Below the pieces are notes generated by a model. That model made no database searches and had not been told where the DNA came from. It saw only the letters and a list, made by a program, of their open reading frames with translations. A stretch of 64,000 nucleotides of DNA from positions 1,348,842-1,412,841 of the forward strand of contig NZ_HE978634.1 in assembly GCF_000312045.1 (NCBI RefSeq), given 5' to 3'. Both the position numbers and the translations under genes were made by a program. The stretch is from Noviherbaspirillum massiliense JC206. GTDB lineage: Bacteria; Pseudomonadota; Gammaproteobacteria; Burkholderiales; Burkholderiaceae_D. Shown here piece by piece: positions 16,814-26,165 of this stretch (within the stretch, counting starts at the first letter, position 1; each line of letters starts with the position of its first letter).

Positions 16814-18037
16814 TCATGCATGGCTGGATTCCTCCTTGCGCATGGCTGGCAGCGCTTCATTGCATCTCTGAAGCAGCGCGTCCCGGATGCGGGCCGCATT
16901 CGCATTCCAGTTTCTGTCCCGGAGGATAGTTTCCCTGCCCTGCGTTCCCAGGTGCTGCGCAAGACTCTCATCCTGCAGCAATTTCACCAGGGCCGCGCGC
17001 AGGCCCTCGACACTGCGCTGCTCGAAGATCAAGCCCTGTTCGCCGTCGTCCATGGCGTCGAGAATCGGGGAATAGTCCGGTGCGATCACCGGAACGCCAA
17101 GAGCCATGTATTCGAAAATCTTCATCGGCGATCCGTAGTCGTTCGAGTCCGGCATGACACCGACATAGAATGCCGACATGGCCGCAGGCAGTTCATGGTG
17201 CTTCTTGCGTCCGCCAAAGATCACGCGCTCCATGAGCCCGTGGCGGGAAACCAGGGCGCGTATCCGCTCCAGCTCCGGGCCGTCCCCGACCAGCAGCACC
17301 TGCGATTCCGGGAAGCGGTCGGCAATGCCGGCGTACGCTTCGATCAGAAGGTCGAGCCCATGCCAGGGATAGAAGCCGCCCACGAAGCCGATGATTTTCC
17401 TTGCCACGGATTTATGCCTGAGCGCTGTGGGGGCGAATTGCACGGGGTCCGCCGCGTTGGGCAGCATGAGGATTTTTTCTTCCGGGATGCCGAAGTCGTG
17501 CATGAGTTCCTTCTTCAATGCCGAGGACACCGGCACAAGCAGTGTGGCGCTGTTGAAGATCCAGCGGTCCATCCTGCGCGCCAGCGGCATCAGCAATTTG
17601 CTGCGCCGGCGCACTAGCGGGCTTTTCGAGGTGTAGTTGACCTCGACGATCAGAGGCAGCCGGGCGAATTTCGCAAGCAGCGATCCGACGATCCCGAATA
17701 CCGCGTAGCGCTCGAACACCCATTGGTACGAGCTCACGCCGATCCTGAGAAGACGCCAGCAGGCCAGCAGGTTGTAGGCGATCTCCAGCAATTCGAACAC
17801 CAGTTCAGGCGCATGTCTGCTGATCAGCGGCAGCAGCTTGCCAGGTTTGGGAGCAGCTTTCTCCGCGGAGGGCGCCTGCACGGCAGCCGGGCGCACCAGT
17901 CCGTGCGGGGACAGGATGTCGACGCGGACGCCGGCCTCCTCGAGCGCGCGTGCGATGCCGAGGATATGCACCTCTTCGGCGCCGCCGCCCTGTGTCCTGT
18001 GCAGATACAGGACGTTTTCCTTGTACTGCCCGCTCAC
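16814..18037 (-). CDS. Glycosyltransferase, exosortase A system-associated (GT4)
   Basis: A 407-residue GT-B enzyme matching the exosortase-linked GT4 family (TIGR04063 type). The N-terminus NVLYLHRTQGGGAEEVHILG is the acceptor-side loop; the donor side has IIGFVGGFYPWHGLDLLIEAY and PMKIFEYMALGVPVIAPDYSP with the nucleotide-sugar-binding acidic pair. The start is GTG 18037, supported by GAGGAG nine bases upstream and by overlap with the upstream gene (GTGA at 18034-18037). Cytoplasmic, acting on the undecaprenyl-linked chain. Donor sugar unknown. Confidence 0.9.
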   Translation of the reverse strand: MSGQYKENVLYLHRTQGGGAEEVHILGIARALEEAGVRVDILSPHGLVRPAAVQAPSAEKAAPKPGKLLPLISRHAPELVFELLEIAYNLLACWRLLRIGVSSYQWVFERYAVFGIVGSLLAKFARLPLIVEVNYTSKSPLVRRRSKLLMPLARRMDRWIFNSATLLVPVSSALKKELMHDFGIPEEKILMLPNAADPVQFAPTALRHKSVARKIIGFVGGFYPWHGLDLLIEAYAGIADRFPESQVLLVGDGPELERIRALVSRHGLMERVIFGGRKKHHELPAAMSAFYVGVMPDSNDYGSPMKIFEYMALGVPVIAPDYSPILDAMDDGEQGLIFEQRSVEGLRAALVKLLQDESLAQHLGTQGRETILRDRNWNANAARIRDALLQRCNEALPAMRKEESSHA

Positions 18038-19209
18038 GGTCTCTTTCTCCTCAGGCGCCTGAATACGTCGATCTGTCCGCGGGTGGTTGCATCCCAGCTG
18101 AATTGTTCGGCATAGCGTCTCGTCGCGGCGCGGTCCGGATAGCAGGCGCGCAGGGCGGCGACCGATTGCGCGACACCGCGTGCGCTGCGTTCTTCCATCA
18201 GGATGCCTGCCGCCGGCGAGGCGACGACTTCGGGCGTGCCCCAGACTTTGCTGGCGACCACCGGCGTACCGCACGCCATCGATTCCAGCAGGACATTGGC
18301 CCATCCTTCGCGGCTGGAGGCGAGCACCAGCGCATCCGCCGCGCCGTAGCAGGCCTTCAGGCGCTCCTGCGGCAGGGTGCCGAGGAAACGGACACGATCG
18401 CTCACGCCGAGGCGTTCGGCCAGCGCTTTCAGCGTAGCCTGTTCCGGGCCGGCGCCGGCAATGAGAAGCCGGACGTCCGGCAATTCGGTCAATGCGCCGA
18501 TGACCAGGTCATGGCCTTTGTGCGAAACCAGGTTCCCCACCGACAGCAGGGTGAAATGTTCGAGCTGGAGTTCCCGCCGCGCCTGGTCACGGTCGACCGG
18601 ACGGAACAGCTGCAGGTCGACGCCATTACGCAGGGTCACCACGCGTCCGGCATCCGCGCCGAGGGCGATCAGTTCCTGCCGAAGCGCGTCGCAGACTGCG
18701 ATGGCGCAGTCGGCGTGATCTACCGCCCAGCGGATCATCTTGCGCGGCAGGCGGTATTGCGGAATGAAACTGATGTCGGTTCCGCGCGCGGTGATCACCA
18801 CGGGTTTGTTGAAATACCTGCCGAGCATGGCGGCGGCAACGCCGTCCGGATAGAAGTAATGAGCATCGATGACGTCGAAGTCATAGCCTTCGTCGATGAT
18901 GCGCCCGATGACGGGCTTGACCGCATTCGCGAGGAGGAAGGGCGCTGCCGTCATGCCTAGCTTAGGCACCACCGGATAGCGGGGGTGGACGATGTCGTAT
19001 CCGAAGCGGCGGTCGGCGCGTGGCGCCTGCGCAAACTTCGCGTAGCGGCCGAAACGCGCATGCCGGAAGGGAAACCAGGGAACCGGTGCGACCACGCGGG
19101 AACGGACCTTGCCGCTCGCGACGAGATGCCGCAGCCGGGTCTCGACGAAGATGCCGTTGGTCGGGTGCGCCCGGTTCGGGAACAATGTGGTGAATGTCAG
19201 GATGTCCAT
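18034..19209 (-). CDS. Glycosyltransferase, GT4 (exosortase locus)
   Basis: A 391-residue GT-B glycosyltransferase. DILTFTTLFPNRAHPTNGIFVETRL is the glycine/asparagine-rich N-terminal loop, DVIDAHYFYPDGVAAA sits mid-domain, TLLSVGNLVSHKGHDLVI is the linker strand, and SSREGWANVLLESMACGTPVVAS contains the E-x7-E donor-binding pattern. The ATG at 19209 lies inside the end of the amidotransferase gene (13-base overlap), and its stop overlaps the start of the next glycosyltransferase, so the three genes form one tightly packed unit. Confidence 0.88.
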   Translation of the reverse strand: MDILTFTTLFPNRAHPTNGIFVETRLRHLVASGKVRSRVVAPVPWFPFRHARFGRYAKFAQAPRADRRFGYDIVHPRYPVVPKLGMTAAPFLLANAVKPVIGRIIDEGYDFDVIDAHYFYPDGVAAAMLGRYFNKPVVITARGTDISFIPQYRLPRKMIRWAVDHADCAIAVCDALRQELIALGADAGRVVTLRNGVDLQLFRPVDRDQARRELQLEHFTLLSVGNLVSHKGHDLVIGALTELPDVRLLIAGAGPEQATLKALAERLGVSDRVRFLGTLPQERLKACYGAADALVLASSREGWANVLLESMACGTPVVASKVWGTPEVVASPAAGILMEERSARGVAQSVAALRACYPDRAATRRYAEQFSWDATTRGQIDVFRRLRRKRP

Positions 19210-21116
19210 TGCGCCAGCTCGCTGGGTTGATGAACGGATTGCAGGAATGCCTCGAACATGAGCACAGACCACAGCGGGGCGCTGTGGTCCCGTGCGCCGG
19301 ACTGATGCTGGTCGACCATCTGCTGCAGATGGGAGCGGTTGAAGATGCCGGTGTCGAGCAGCAGGGGGCTGAGCGCGGCTGAGCGCATCTTTTCGCGCAA
19401 GGGGCCGCGCAGCCATTGTGCCAGCGGGATCGAAAAACCCATCTTGCGTCGGTACAGGATGTCGTCCGGGAGGTAGGGCTGGAGCGAGGATTTGAAAATG
19501 TGCTTGCCTTCGCCGCCCTTGAGTTTCAGCGCGGGCGGCAGGCCGGAAACCCATTCGACGAACTTGTGATCGAGCAGGGGCACGCGCACTTCAAGTGCAT
19601 GCGCCATGCTGGCGCGGTCCACCTTGGTGAGGATGTCGCCCGGCAGGTAGGTCTTCATGTCGAGGTATTGCACAATCGACAGGGGGGCGTCGCTCGGCGC
19701 GTGGGCGGCATGGCGGCGCATGACTTCGATCGCGCGGTAACCGTCGAGCCGCTTGCGGAAACCATCGCTGAAAAGCCGCTCCCGCATCCGGTCGGGCATG
19801 ATCGAGACGCCGTGGAAATAGCCTTCGACGAGATCGCGGGCGAGCGCCTCGAAAGTGGTCTTGGCGCGGAACACCCGCGGCGCCCAGTCGGCTTTCGGGT
19901 AGACCTGTCCCAGGAAACCAAACACCGGCTTGCGCACTGCAAGCGGCAGGCTCGAGCGCAATTGCTGCTCGACCATCGCATAACGGTAGCGCCGGTAGCC
20001 GGCGAAATTCTCGTCCCCGCCGTCTCCCGACAAGGCTACCGTCACGCGCTTTTTCGCCAGCTGGCAGACGCGGTAGGTCGGGATGGCGGAACTGTCGGCA
20101 TACGGTTCGTCATAGAGGCGCGCCAGCGTGCCGATCAGGCCGTAGTCGTTCTTGTCGACGGTCTCGGTGTGGTGCTCCGTGCGGTACTGCAAGGCGACCT
20201 TGCTGGCGTAGGCGGACTCGTCGAAGGCGGGATCGTCGAAGGCGATCGAGCAGGTGTTGACCGGGCCATTCGTCAGCTGCGCCATCATCGCGACCACCGC
20301 GCTGGAGTCGACGCCGCCCGACAGGAATCCGCCCAGCGGAACATCGGACACCAGGTGGCTTTTCACGGCTTCCTGCAGGCGGGCGATCAATTCCCGTTCG
20401 ATGTCTTCCTCCGATGCAACCGCATGGGGATGGAAGGGAACATCCCAGTATTTCCGCGGCTGGGCTGCGGCTGAACCGGGGCGCAGGGTCAAGGTGTGGC
20501 CGGGCGAAAGCTTGAACGCGCCTTCGAAGATGGTCCGCGGCTCCGGTATGTAGCCATAGGCGAAATACTCTTCGACGGCACAGGGGGACAGCTTGCGCTG
20601 CAGGCCGGGGATCGTCAGGAGGGACTTGAGCTCCGAGCCGAAGGCGAACATGCCGTCGGGAAGAATGGTCCAGAACAGCGGCTTGATGCCGAGGCGGTCG
20701 CGCGCCAGGAACAGAGTTTTTTTGTTGCGGTCCCAGACGGCAAAGGCGAACATGCCTTGCAGGCGCTGCACGCATTCTTCGCCCCATTGCTCCCAGGCGT
20801 GCACGATGACTTCGGTATCGCAGCGGGTGCGGAAGCGGTGCCCCAGCTGGAGCAGCTCCTCCATCAGTTGCCGGAAGTTGTATATCTCGCCGTTGAATAC
20901 CACCACCACGCTGCCATCTTCATTGAACAGCGGCTGCTTGCCGGAAGACAGATCGATGATGGACAAGCGGCGATGTCCGAATCCGATGCCGGGTTCGAGA
21001 TGCAAGCCGCCCTCCACCGGACCGCGATGCCGCTGGGACTCGTTCATCGTCGCCAGCAGTCCGCGGTCGATGGACCGGGTGCCGCGCATGTCGAACAGGC
21101 CTACGATTCCACACAT
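19197..21116 (-). CDS. Amidotransferase 1, exosortase A system-associated (AsnB-like)
   Basis: A 639-residue glutamine-dependent amidotransferase of the asparagine-synthase type (TIGR03108 family). Cys2 (MCGIVG) is the N-terminal nucleophile of the glutaminase domain, with RHRGP and FNGEIYNF completing its site. The synthase domain begins near residue 200 and has the ATP loop LSGGVDSSAV near 265 and the LSGDGGDENFAGY motif. It would transfer ammonia from glutamine to an adenylated carboxylate, perhaps amidating a uronic acid of the glycan (substrate is inference; an acidic sugar is expected from the dehydrogenase at 1-1172). It overlaps the preceding glycosyltransferase gene by 16 bases. Confidence 0.92.
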   Translation of the reverse strand: MCGIVGLFDMRGTRSIDRGLLATMNESQRHRGPVEGGLHLEPGIGFGHRRLSIIDLSSGKQPLFNEDGSVVVVFNGEIYNFRQLMEELLQLGHRFRTRCDTEVIVHAWEQWGEECVQRLQGMFAFAVWDRNKKTLFLARDRLGIKPLFWTILPDGMFAFGSELKSLLTIPGLQRKLSPCAVEEYFAYGYIPEPRTIFEGAFKLSPGHTLTLRPGSAAAQPRKYWDVPFHPHAVASEEDIERELIARLQEAVKSHLVSDVPLGGFLSGGVDSSAVVAMMAQLTNGPVNTCSIAFDDPAFDESAYASKVALQYRTEHHTETVDKNDYGLIGTLARLYDEPYADSSAIPTYRVCQLAKKRVTVALSGDGGDENFAGYRRYRYAMVEQQLRSSLPLAVRKPVFGFLGQVYPKADWAPRVFRAKTTFEALARDLVEGYFHGVSIMPDRMRERLFSDGFRKRLDGYRAIEVMRRHAAHAPSDAPLSIVQYLDMKTYLPGDILTKVDRASMAHALEVRVPLLDHKFVEWVSGLPPALKLKGGEGKHIFKSSLQPYLPDDILYRRKMGFSIPLAQWLRGPLREKMRSAALSPLLLDTGIFNRSHLQQMVDQHQSGARDHSAPLWSVLMFEAFLQSVHQPSELAQWTS

Positions 21117-22270
21117 GGCTCAACGGCTCCTCTGGGTTTGATCTTTCTTGCACATAATTCGTCGTACAGATTCAGGTACGCGCCCAGCATTGCCGCGATG
21201 CTGAAATGCTCTTCCACGTATGAGCGGCCGGCGCTGCCGTGGCGTGCGATCCGCTCCGGGCGATCGAGATAGGTCGAGATGGCCACTGCCAGCGCTTCGG
21301 GATCGGATGGTGCAACCAGCATTCCGGAGACACCGTCGATCACCACCTCGGGAATGCCTCCCACCTGCGTGGCCACGACCGGCAAGCCGCTTGCCATGGC
21401 CTCCAGCAGCGTGACCGGCGTGCCTTCGGCGACGGAAGACAGCACGAACAGCGAAAACCCGCGCATCACATCCGGGATGTCGGTGCGCGCGCCGGGCAGC
21501 CATACGGCATCCGCAATGCCGGCTTCGGCCGCCTGCAGCCGGATCGCAGGCAGCAAAGGGCCGTCACCGACAATGGCGAGGCGAAGCTGGTCCGCCCGGG
21601 CCGGCATGGATTTACGGAGGTGGATGAAGGCGTCGAGCAGCGTGCGGTGATCCTTCACGTCCTGCACACGCCCGACGGTGCCGATGACGAAGCAGCCATC
21701 CTGCGTCTTCCTTGCCCTGGTTCCGGCGTCGAACGGGCTGAATCTGGCCGTGTCGACACCGTTCGGCACCAGCCGGTTTTTCGCGTCCGGTATGCCGACC
21801 GTGTCGCGCAGCCAGCGCTGCAGGTCGCGCGACACGGGCACGTAGCAGTCGATAACGGGCAGCAGCAGGCGCCGCAGCAGATTGTGGCTGCGGTTCCGTC
21901 CTTCCGGATCGTCCGCGCTCCGGCCGTGCTCGGCGTGGATGCGGACCGGCACGCCGGCCAGCGTGGCGGTGAAGGCATATTCGGCCGCCGCGATGTTGTA
22001 GGTATGAAGGATGGCCGGCTGCAGGCGGCGCAGGAGTTTCCAGAGCTTGAAGTGGATGTGCAGCCCGAGGCCCGGCGGCTTGTCCAGGGAATGGATTTCG
22101 ACATCGGCCCGCGCGATCTTGCGGGCGAAGCCAGTGAAGCCGGTCAGGCATACGACGGCATGCCGGTACTTTTCGGGCGGCATGCGATTGATGCACTCCA
22201 CCAGCAGCGTCTCGAGGCCGCCGAAATCCAGCCGGTAAATCAGATGCACGACAAGAGGAGGTGGTGTCAT
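21101..22270 (-). CDS. Glycosyltransferase, PEP-CTERM/XrtA system (TIGR03088 type)
   Basis: A 389-residue GT4-type transferase. VVHLIYRLDFGGLETLLVECIN is the diagnostic N-terminal segment, HAEHGRSADDPEGRN the mid-domain loop, VIGTVGRVQDVKDHRTLLDAF the start of the donor domain, and SSVAEGTPVTLLEAMASGLPVVAT the E-x7-E donor site. ATG 22270 has GAGGGG nine bases upstream; ATG 22279 in the same frame is the alternative. It lies 13 bases downstream of the exosortase stop codon. This family appears only with exosortase A in the genomes I know of. Confidence 0.92.
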   Translation of the reverse strand: MTPPPLVVHLIYRLDFGGLETLLVECINRMPPEKYRHAVVCLTGFTGFARKIARADVEIHSLDKPPGLGLHIHFKLWKLLRRLQPAILHTYNIAAAEYAFTATLAGVPVRIHAEHGRSADDPEGRNRSHNLLRRLLLPVIDCYVPVSRDLQRWLRDTVGIPDAKNRLVPNGVDTARFSPFDAGTRARKTQDGCFVIGTVGRVQDVKDHRTLLDAFIHLRKSMPARADQLRLAIVGDGPLLPAIRLQAAEAGIADAVWLPGARTDIPDVMRGFSLFVLSSVAEGTPVTLLEAMASGLPVVATQVGGIPEVVIDGVSGMLVAPSDPEALAVAISTYLDRPERIARHGSAGRSYVEEHFSIAAMLGAYLNLYDELCARKIKPRGAVEPCVES

Positions 22271-22283
22271 CGCTCTCATCCCC

Positions 22284-23798
22284 TCATTGCCTGTTGAATC
22301 CGAGTGCCGCCTCGAGAGGCTGCAGGTGCCCGGCCAGGAAGCTGCGCATCGCGGCGCGCGCTTCTTCCGGACTGTAAGTGTAGGGCGCGAAAAGGAAAAG
22401 CGCCGCGCCGTCATCACCGCGCAGCAACAGCTTTTCCTTGGCCTGCAGGAGCTTGCCGACATAGTCGCTGGCGGTGAACCGCCCATCTATCCAGTACCAC
22501 GACCAGACCAGCAGCTGGCTGGATCCGGCGCTGATGCGAGCCTCGCGCAGGGCCAGCTCGTGTCCGGCTACCGATTCGATCCGGCCCACGGTGGCCGCAT
22601 GCAGCCAGCGCTGCTCCCCTTCGGGAACGAAGCGGTTCGACGAACTGATCAGCTGTGCGTCCGGACGCTGGTTGCGATAAAACATGACGGAGACACCGAC
22701 GTGCTCCTGCCCGCGCTCGAAGAAGCGCCGCAGTTCCATGTTCGAAGGCATGAACCCGGGCTTCCAGTCGGTGAACGGCTTGGCTTCCTTCCACTCCGGT
22801 GCGAAGCTGCTCAGGGAAGGCGTCGCCGGATTGAAGGAAGCGCGGTCCACCATACCTGCGTACCAGGGCCAGAATGCCAGAAAGGCGATGCTGGCAATGG
22901 CCGCCCCTGCAATCGATGGCATTCGCACCGAAGCGGATGCTGCATGGGTACGAGGCGCAGGCGGGACAGCTTCATCTTCCCGCCAGAAGCTGCCGAGCCA
23001 GAACATCAGGAACATCACGATGCCGAAGAACACCCAGCCGTAGATCAGATGGTCCACACCCGCTGCAAGGCGGTTGCCGCTGAGATGGCCGATCATCACG
23101 ATCAGGTAGGCGCGCACGCCGTTGGCGATGATGGGAACGACGATCGACAGCAGCACGAACGCGGCGCGGCGCAGGCGCGAACGGTAATTCAGGTAGGCGT
23201 ACAGGCAGCCGAGGGTAAAGGAAGAAATCAGGTAACGCACGCCGCTGCAGGCCTCGACCACCGACCAGCTGCCGGTAGGGATTTCGAAATGGCTGCCGTT
23301 GCGCAGCACCGGAATCCCGGTCCACTGCAGTGCCGCCACGGTGAAGTCGGCGGTGAAGCGGATCAGGGGATCGATGAAGATTTCGCCGAAGGGCACTGCC
23401 AGCAGCAGGAAGAACAAGGGAAATGCGAGCGTCCTCGCCACTTTCATGCCGGCCACGGCCAGTACGATGAGCGGCAGCATCGCCACAAGCATGTATTGCC
23501 GCACTACCTGCACATTGGCGAGTTCGGCCATCAGCCAGCCGAAGCCGGCCGCGGCCAGGAACACGAGTGCAGGCCAGCACGGCTTCAGGGGAAGCTGCAT
23601 CAGTTCTTCGCGCCGGCGCCAGACGAGCCACAGGCTGATCGGCGCGATGACATAGCCATGCACGAAGGTTTCCGAGCTGTTCCAGATCGAAACGATGGAG
23701 CGGGCGGTATCGAGATAAATGGTCAGAGGCGCCAGCAGCGCAACTGCCAGGACGATGCCGGGCAGGACATGGGCCGGATATGGGCGCGGAGCGTTCAC
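22284..23798 (-). CDS. xrtA: Exosortase A fused to an EpsI domain
   Basis: A 504-residue inner-membrane transpeptidase-like enzyme that would cleave PEP-CTERM proteins at the PEP motif and pass them on to a surface acceptor. The N-terminal 280 residues hold about eight membrane helices with the proposed active site: Cys184 in VVEACSGVR, Arg229 in IIANGVRAYL and His250 in VDHLIYGW. From about residue 300 a periplasmic EpsI-type domain follows, as in betaproteobacterial XrtA proteins. GTG 23798 was chosen because AAGGA lies six bases upstream and the codon overlaps the stop of the preceding gene (GTGA). Its substrates are probably the three PEP-CTERM proteins of this window and others outside it. 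Confidence 0.96.
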   Translation of the reverse strand: MNAPRPYPAHVLPGIVLAVALLAPLTIYLDTARSIVSIWNSSETFVHGYVIAPISLWLVWRRREELMQLPLKPCWPALVFLAAAGFGWLMAELANVQVVRQYMLVAMLPLIVLAVAGMKVARTLAFPLFFLLLAVPFGEIFIDPLIRFTADFTVAALQWTGIPVLRNGSHFEIPTGSWSVVEACSGVRYLISSFTLGCLYAYLNYRSRLRRAAFVLLSIVVPIIANGVRAYLIVMIGHLSGNRLAAGVDHLIYGWVFFGIVMFLMFWLGSFWREDEAVPPAPRTHAASASVRMPSIAGAAIASIAFLAFWPWYAGMVDRASFNPATPSLSSFAPEWKEAKPFTDWKPGFMPSNMELRRFFERGQEHVGVSVMFYRNQRPDAQLISSSNRFVPEGEQRWLHAATVGRIESVAGHELALREARISAGSSQLLVWSWYWIDGRFTASDYVGKLLQAKEKLLLRGDDGAALFLFAPYTYSPEEARAAMRSFLAGHLQPLEAALGFNRQ

Positions 23799-25078
23799 GG
23801 CGCTTCCTTTACCGGCAGCTTTGGTTCTTGCAGCGCCGCTGGCACGCTGCTCTGGGCTGCTTCCGGCAATGGGCTCGTCGACACTGAAGACGGCTCGAGC
23901 AGGGCATCGACTTTGGCGAGCTGGCTGCCCCATCCGTATGCCGCTTCGACGCGCGCCCGCGCGCGCAGGCCTATGGCGTCGTCAGGCCGGGCCAGCAGCG
24001 TCGCCACCTCCTCGGCGAATTGCCGCGCATCCCCGGCCAGCAGCAAGTCGCGACCGGGCTGCGCTTCTATGCCTTCGAGGGCCGCAGGCGAGACGACCAC
24101 CGGCTTTGCCATGGCCATGGCTTCGAGCACCTTGTTCTGGATGCCGCGCGCGATGCGCAGCGGTGCCACTGCCATCCTTGCATGCGCGAGATAGGGGCGC
24201 ACGTCCGGCACGGTGCCGGTCACGCGCACGCCCGGCAGATCCGCCAGCGCCTTGACCTCTGGCGTCGGGCGCGAGCCCACGACATAGAAACAGGCATTGG
24301 GATGCCTTGCGCGCACGGCGGGCAGGACGTCGTGCGCAAACCATGTCACCGCGTCGACGTTCGGCCAGTAATCCATTGCGCCGGTAAACACGATGGCGGA
24401 TTCGTGAGCCGGATAGGGATTCGGATATTCCCGCTCCGACGCGAAATATCCGGTATCCACGCCGTTGCCGAAGAAGCCGATCCTGTTAACACTTTCCGGC
24501 GCAAGCCGGCGGAACAGCGCCGCCTCTGCTTCGGACACGAACAGGGAAGCGTCGAAGGCCCGTGCTACCTGGCGCTCGTAGCGAAGCAGCCGGCGCGCTT
24601 CGCGCCTGTAGATGGCACGCATCGGCCATCTGGCGCGGCGCGCATATTGCGCCCACTTGTCGGAATCGACATCGACGAAATCGATGACGCGGCGCGCCTG
24701 CGTCATCCCCTCCACATACTGGGCCATGGCAGACGAGAACACGAGCACATGGGACACCGGATGCCTTTGCATCAGCTCATCCACCCACGACTGCAAGCCG
24801 GCGTCGCGATAGTAATCCAGCGTGAGCGGACGGCCGGCGGGCAGGGCGGCCAGGCTCTGCAGCCTTGCCCAGCGCGGGTCCAGGCGCGGGAAGCAGGTGT
24901 CCCCGCACAGCTGGCGCACCGTTCCGGCATGACGCCGGTCATCCGGGTCGTCGATGAAGGCGCCGAGATGCACATGGAAGCGCTGCGCAAGATGTTCCAG
25001 CAGATGCCAGGAACGGATCTTGTCCCCCTTGTTGGGCGGATAGGGCAGGCGATGGGCCAGGAAGAGAAGATGCTTCAT
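23795..25078 (-). CDS. Glycosyltransferase, PEP-CTERM/XrtA system (TIGR03087 type)
   Basis: A 427-residue GT-B transferase with the family start KHLLFLAHRLPYPPNKGDKIRSW, the DFVDVDSDKWAQYA segment, donor-domain strand AIVFTGAMDYWPNVDAV and APLRIARGIQNKVLEAMAMAKPVVVS with the E-x7-like donor contact. A Pro/Ser-rich tail follows residue 400. ATG 25078 starts the first strand and lies four bases after the FemAB stop. It is immediately upstream of and overlaps exosortase A, the standard order in these loci. Confidence 0.93.
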   Translation of the reverse strand: MKHLLFLAHRLPYPPNKGDKIRSWHLLEHLAQRFHVHLGAFIDDPDDRRHAGTVRQLCGDTCFPRLDPRWARLQSLAALPAGRPLTLDYYRDAGLQSWVDELMQRHPVSHVLVFSSAMAQYVEGMTQARRVIDFVDVDSDKWAQYARRARWPMRAIYRREARRLLRYERQVARAFDASLFVSEAEAALFRRLAPESVNRIGFFGNGVDTGYFASEREYPNPYPAHESAIVFTGAMDYWPNVDAVTWFAHDVLPAVRARHPNACFYVVGSRPTPEVKALADLPGVRVTGTVPDVRPYLAHARMAVAPLRIARGIQNKVLEAMAMAKPVVVSPAALEGIEAQPGRDLLLAGDARQFAEEVATLLARPDDAIGLRARARVEAAYGWGSQLAKVDALLEPSSVSTSPLPEAAQSSVPAALQEPKLPVKEAP

Positions 25079-25082
25079 CCCG

Positions 25083-26165
25083 CTATCCAAGGTTCCTGAC
25101 GATGCGAGGCCCGATTGCATTGGCGACCGGCAGCGGCAGGCGCTGCCACAGCTTGATGAACAGGCGGTATTTCGGATTCAGGGGATTGTTTTCAGGCACG
25201 GCCTGTGCGCGGTGCAACTGATAGGAATAATGCAAGGGTTCCGGCTCGAATCCCCAGTTCTTCTTGAAATCGTAGGGGCCGGTGCCCCGCTTGCTGCGGC
25301 CGAAATCAAAGACGGTGCACCCGCGCGCGGCAGCGCGGCGCATCAGTTCCCAGTACATGAAATCGTTGCCTGCCACTTCGCGCGCTTCTTCCGTACCACC
25401 GCCGTAATAGGGCAGGACTTCATTGCGGAAGTAGAAACTCAGCACGCTGCTGACGGCCCTGCCATCCTTGGTGATGGTGAGGATTTCGCAATCTTCGCCA
25501 AACACTTCCTTCAGGGTGCGGAAGTATTTTTTCGAAAACACCGGCGTGCCGAGACGGTGCACGCTGGACGCATAGGCATGGAAGAAACGTCCGATGTCGG
25601 CATCGGTCGCGCTTTGCAATCCGGCGCGCATGCCCTTGCGCACCATGGCGCGCTGCTTGCGCGGGATCGCCTGCATGTTCCTTTCCTCGTCGGCATGGAT
25701 CTGCTTGCGGAAGGTGACGTAGAGGTCCCTGGTGATCCATCCGGGCTGCGCCTGGCTGCGGTTGCGGTATTCCAGGTGCCCGACTTCCAGTTCGGCGGCC
25801 AGCTTTTCCGCCGCCTTGTGCAGTGCCTCGCGCGCGGCATCGGTGGCGGCCGCGATGCCGCCATAGACGCAGAACGGCAGCGAGCTGAGCGAGTGGCCGA
25901 ACAGCCGGCTCCTGATTTCCGCCAGCGGCAGCACACCCACGATTTGCCCGCCGGCCTCGGCATAGAAGAACCAGGTCTTGTGGCCGAAGGCGCGCTCGAT
26001 CACCGACTTCCAGCCGGCACGGTGGAAGAAGCTCGCCTCCGCGCAGTCGAGGACGAAGGCGTCCCATCTCGCCTCATCCCCCGGAAGCAGCAGTCGAACG
26101 ATGGTCTGTGGCGCATCGGCGTGGGCCTGGGGACGACCCTGCCGGAGTTCTGTCAGTGTGCTCAA
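25083..26165 (-). CDS. FemAB-family protein, PEP-CTERM system-associated
   Basis: A 360-residue protein with two GNAT-like domains as in FemA/B/X peptidyltransferases (TIGR03019 type). Key segments are SFFHRAGWKSVIERAFGHKTWFF, RKQRAMVRKGMRAGL in the middle, YYGGGTEEAREVAGNDFMYWELMRRAAARG and FDFGRSKRGTGPYDFKKNWGFEP. It would add an aminoacyl or acyl group to a glycan or lipid-linked intermediate. The start is a TTG at 26165 that overlaps the stop of the deacetylase (TTGA); no ATG fits the expected N-terminus, so translational coupling is likely. The start is less certain than the gene. Confidence 0.9.
   Translation of the reverse strand: MSTLTELRQGRPQAHADAPQTIVRLLLPGDEARWDAFVLDCAEASFFHRAGWKSVIERAFGHKTWFFYAEAGGQIVGVLPLAEIRSRLFGHSLSSLPFCVYGGIAAATDAAREALHKAAEKLAAELEVGHLEYRNRSQAQPGWITRDLYVTFRKQIHADEERNMQAIPRKQRAMVRKGMRAGLQSATDADIGRFFHAYASSVHRLGTPVFSKKYFRTLKEVFGEDCEILTITKDGRAVSSVLSFYFRNEVLPYYGGGTEEAREVAGNDFMYWELMRRAAARGCTVFDFGRSKRGTGPYDFKKNWGFEPEPLHYSYQLHRAQAVPENNPLNPKYRLFIKLWQRLPLPVANAIGPRIVRNLG

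Noticed and set aside
15485-17617. A 710-codon plus-strand open frame over the deacetylase and glycosyltransferase genes
   Set aside because: Shadow of high-GC coding on the other strand; composition rich in Arg, His, Gln and Ala, no domain, no ribosome site, and the minus strand has clear enzymes.
22287-24194. A 635-codon plus-strand open frame opposite exosortase A
   Set aside because: Antisense of the exosortase gene; the minus frame has Cys184, Arg229 and the EpsI domain.
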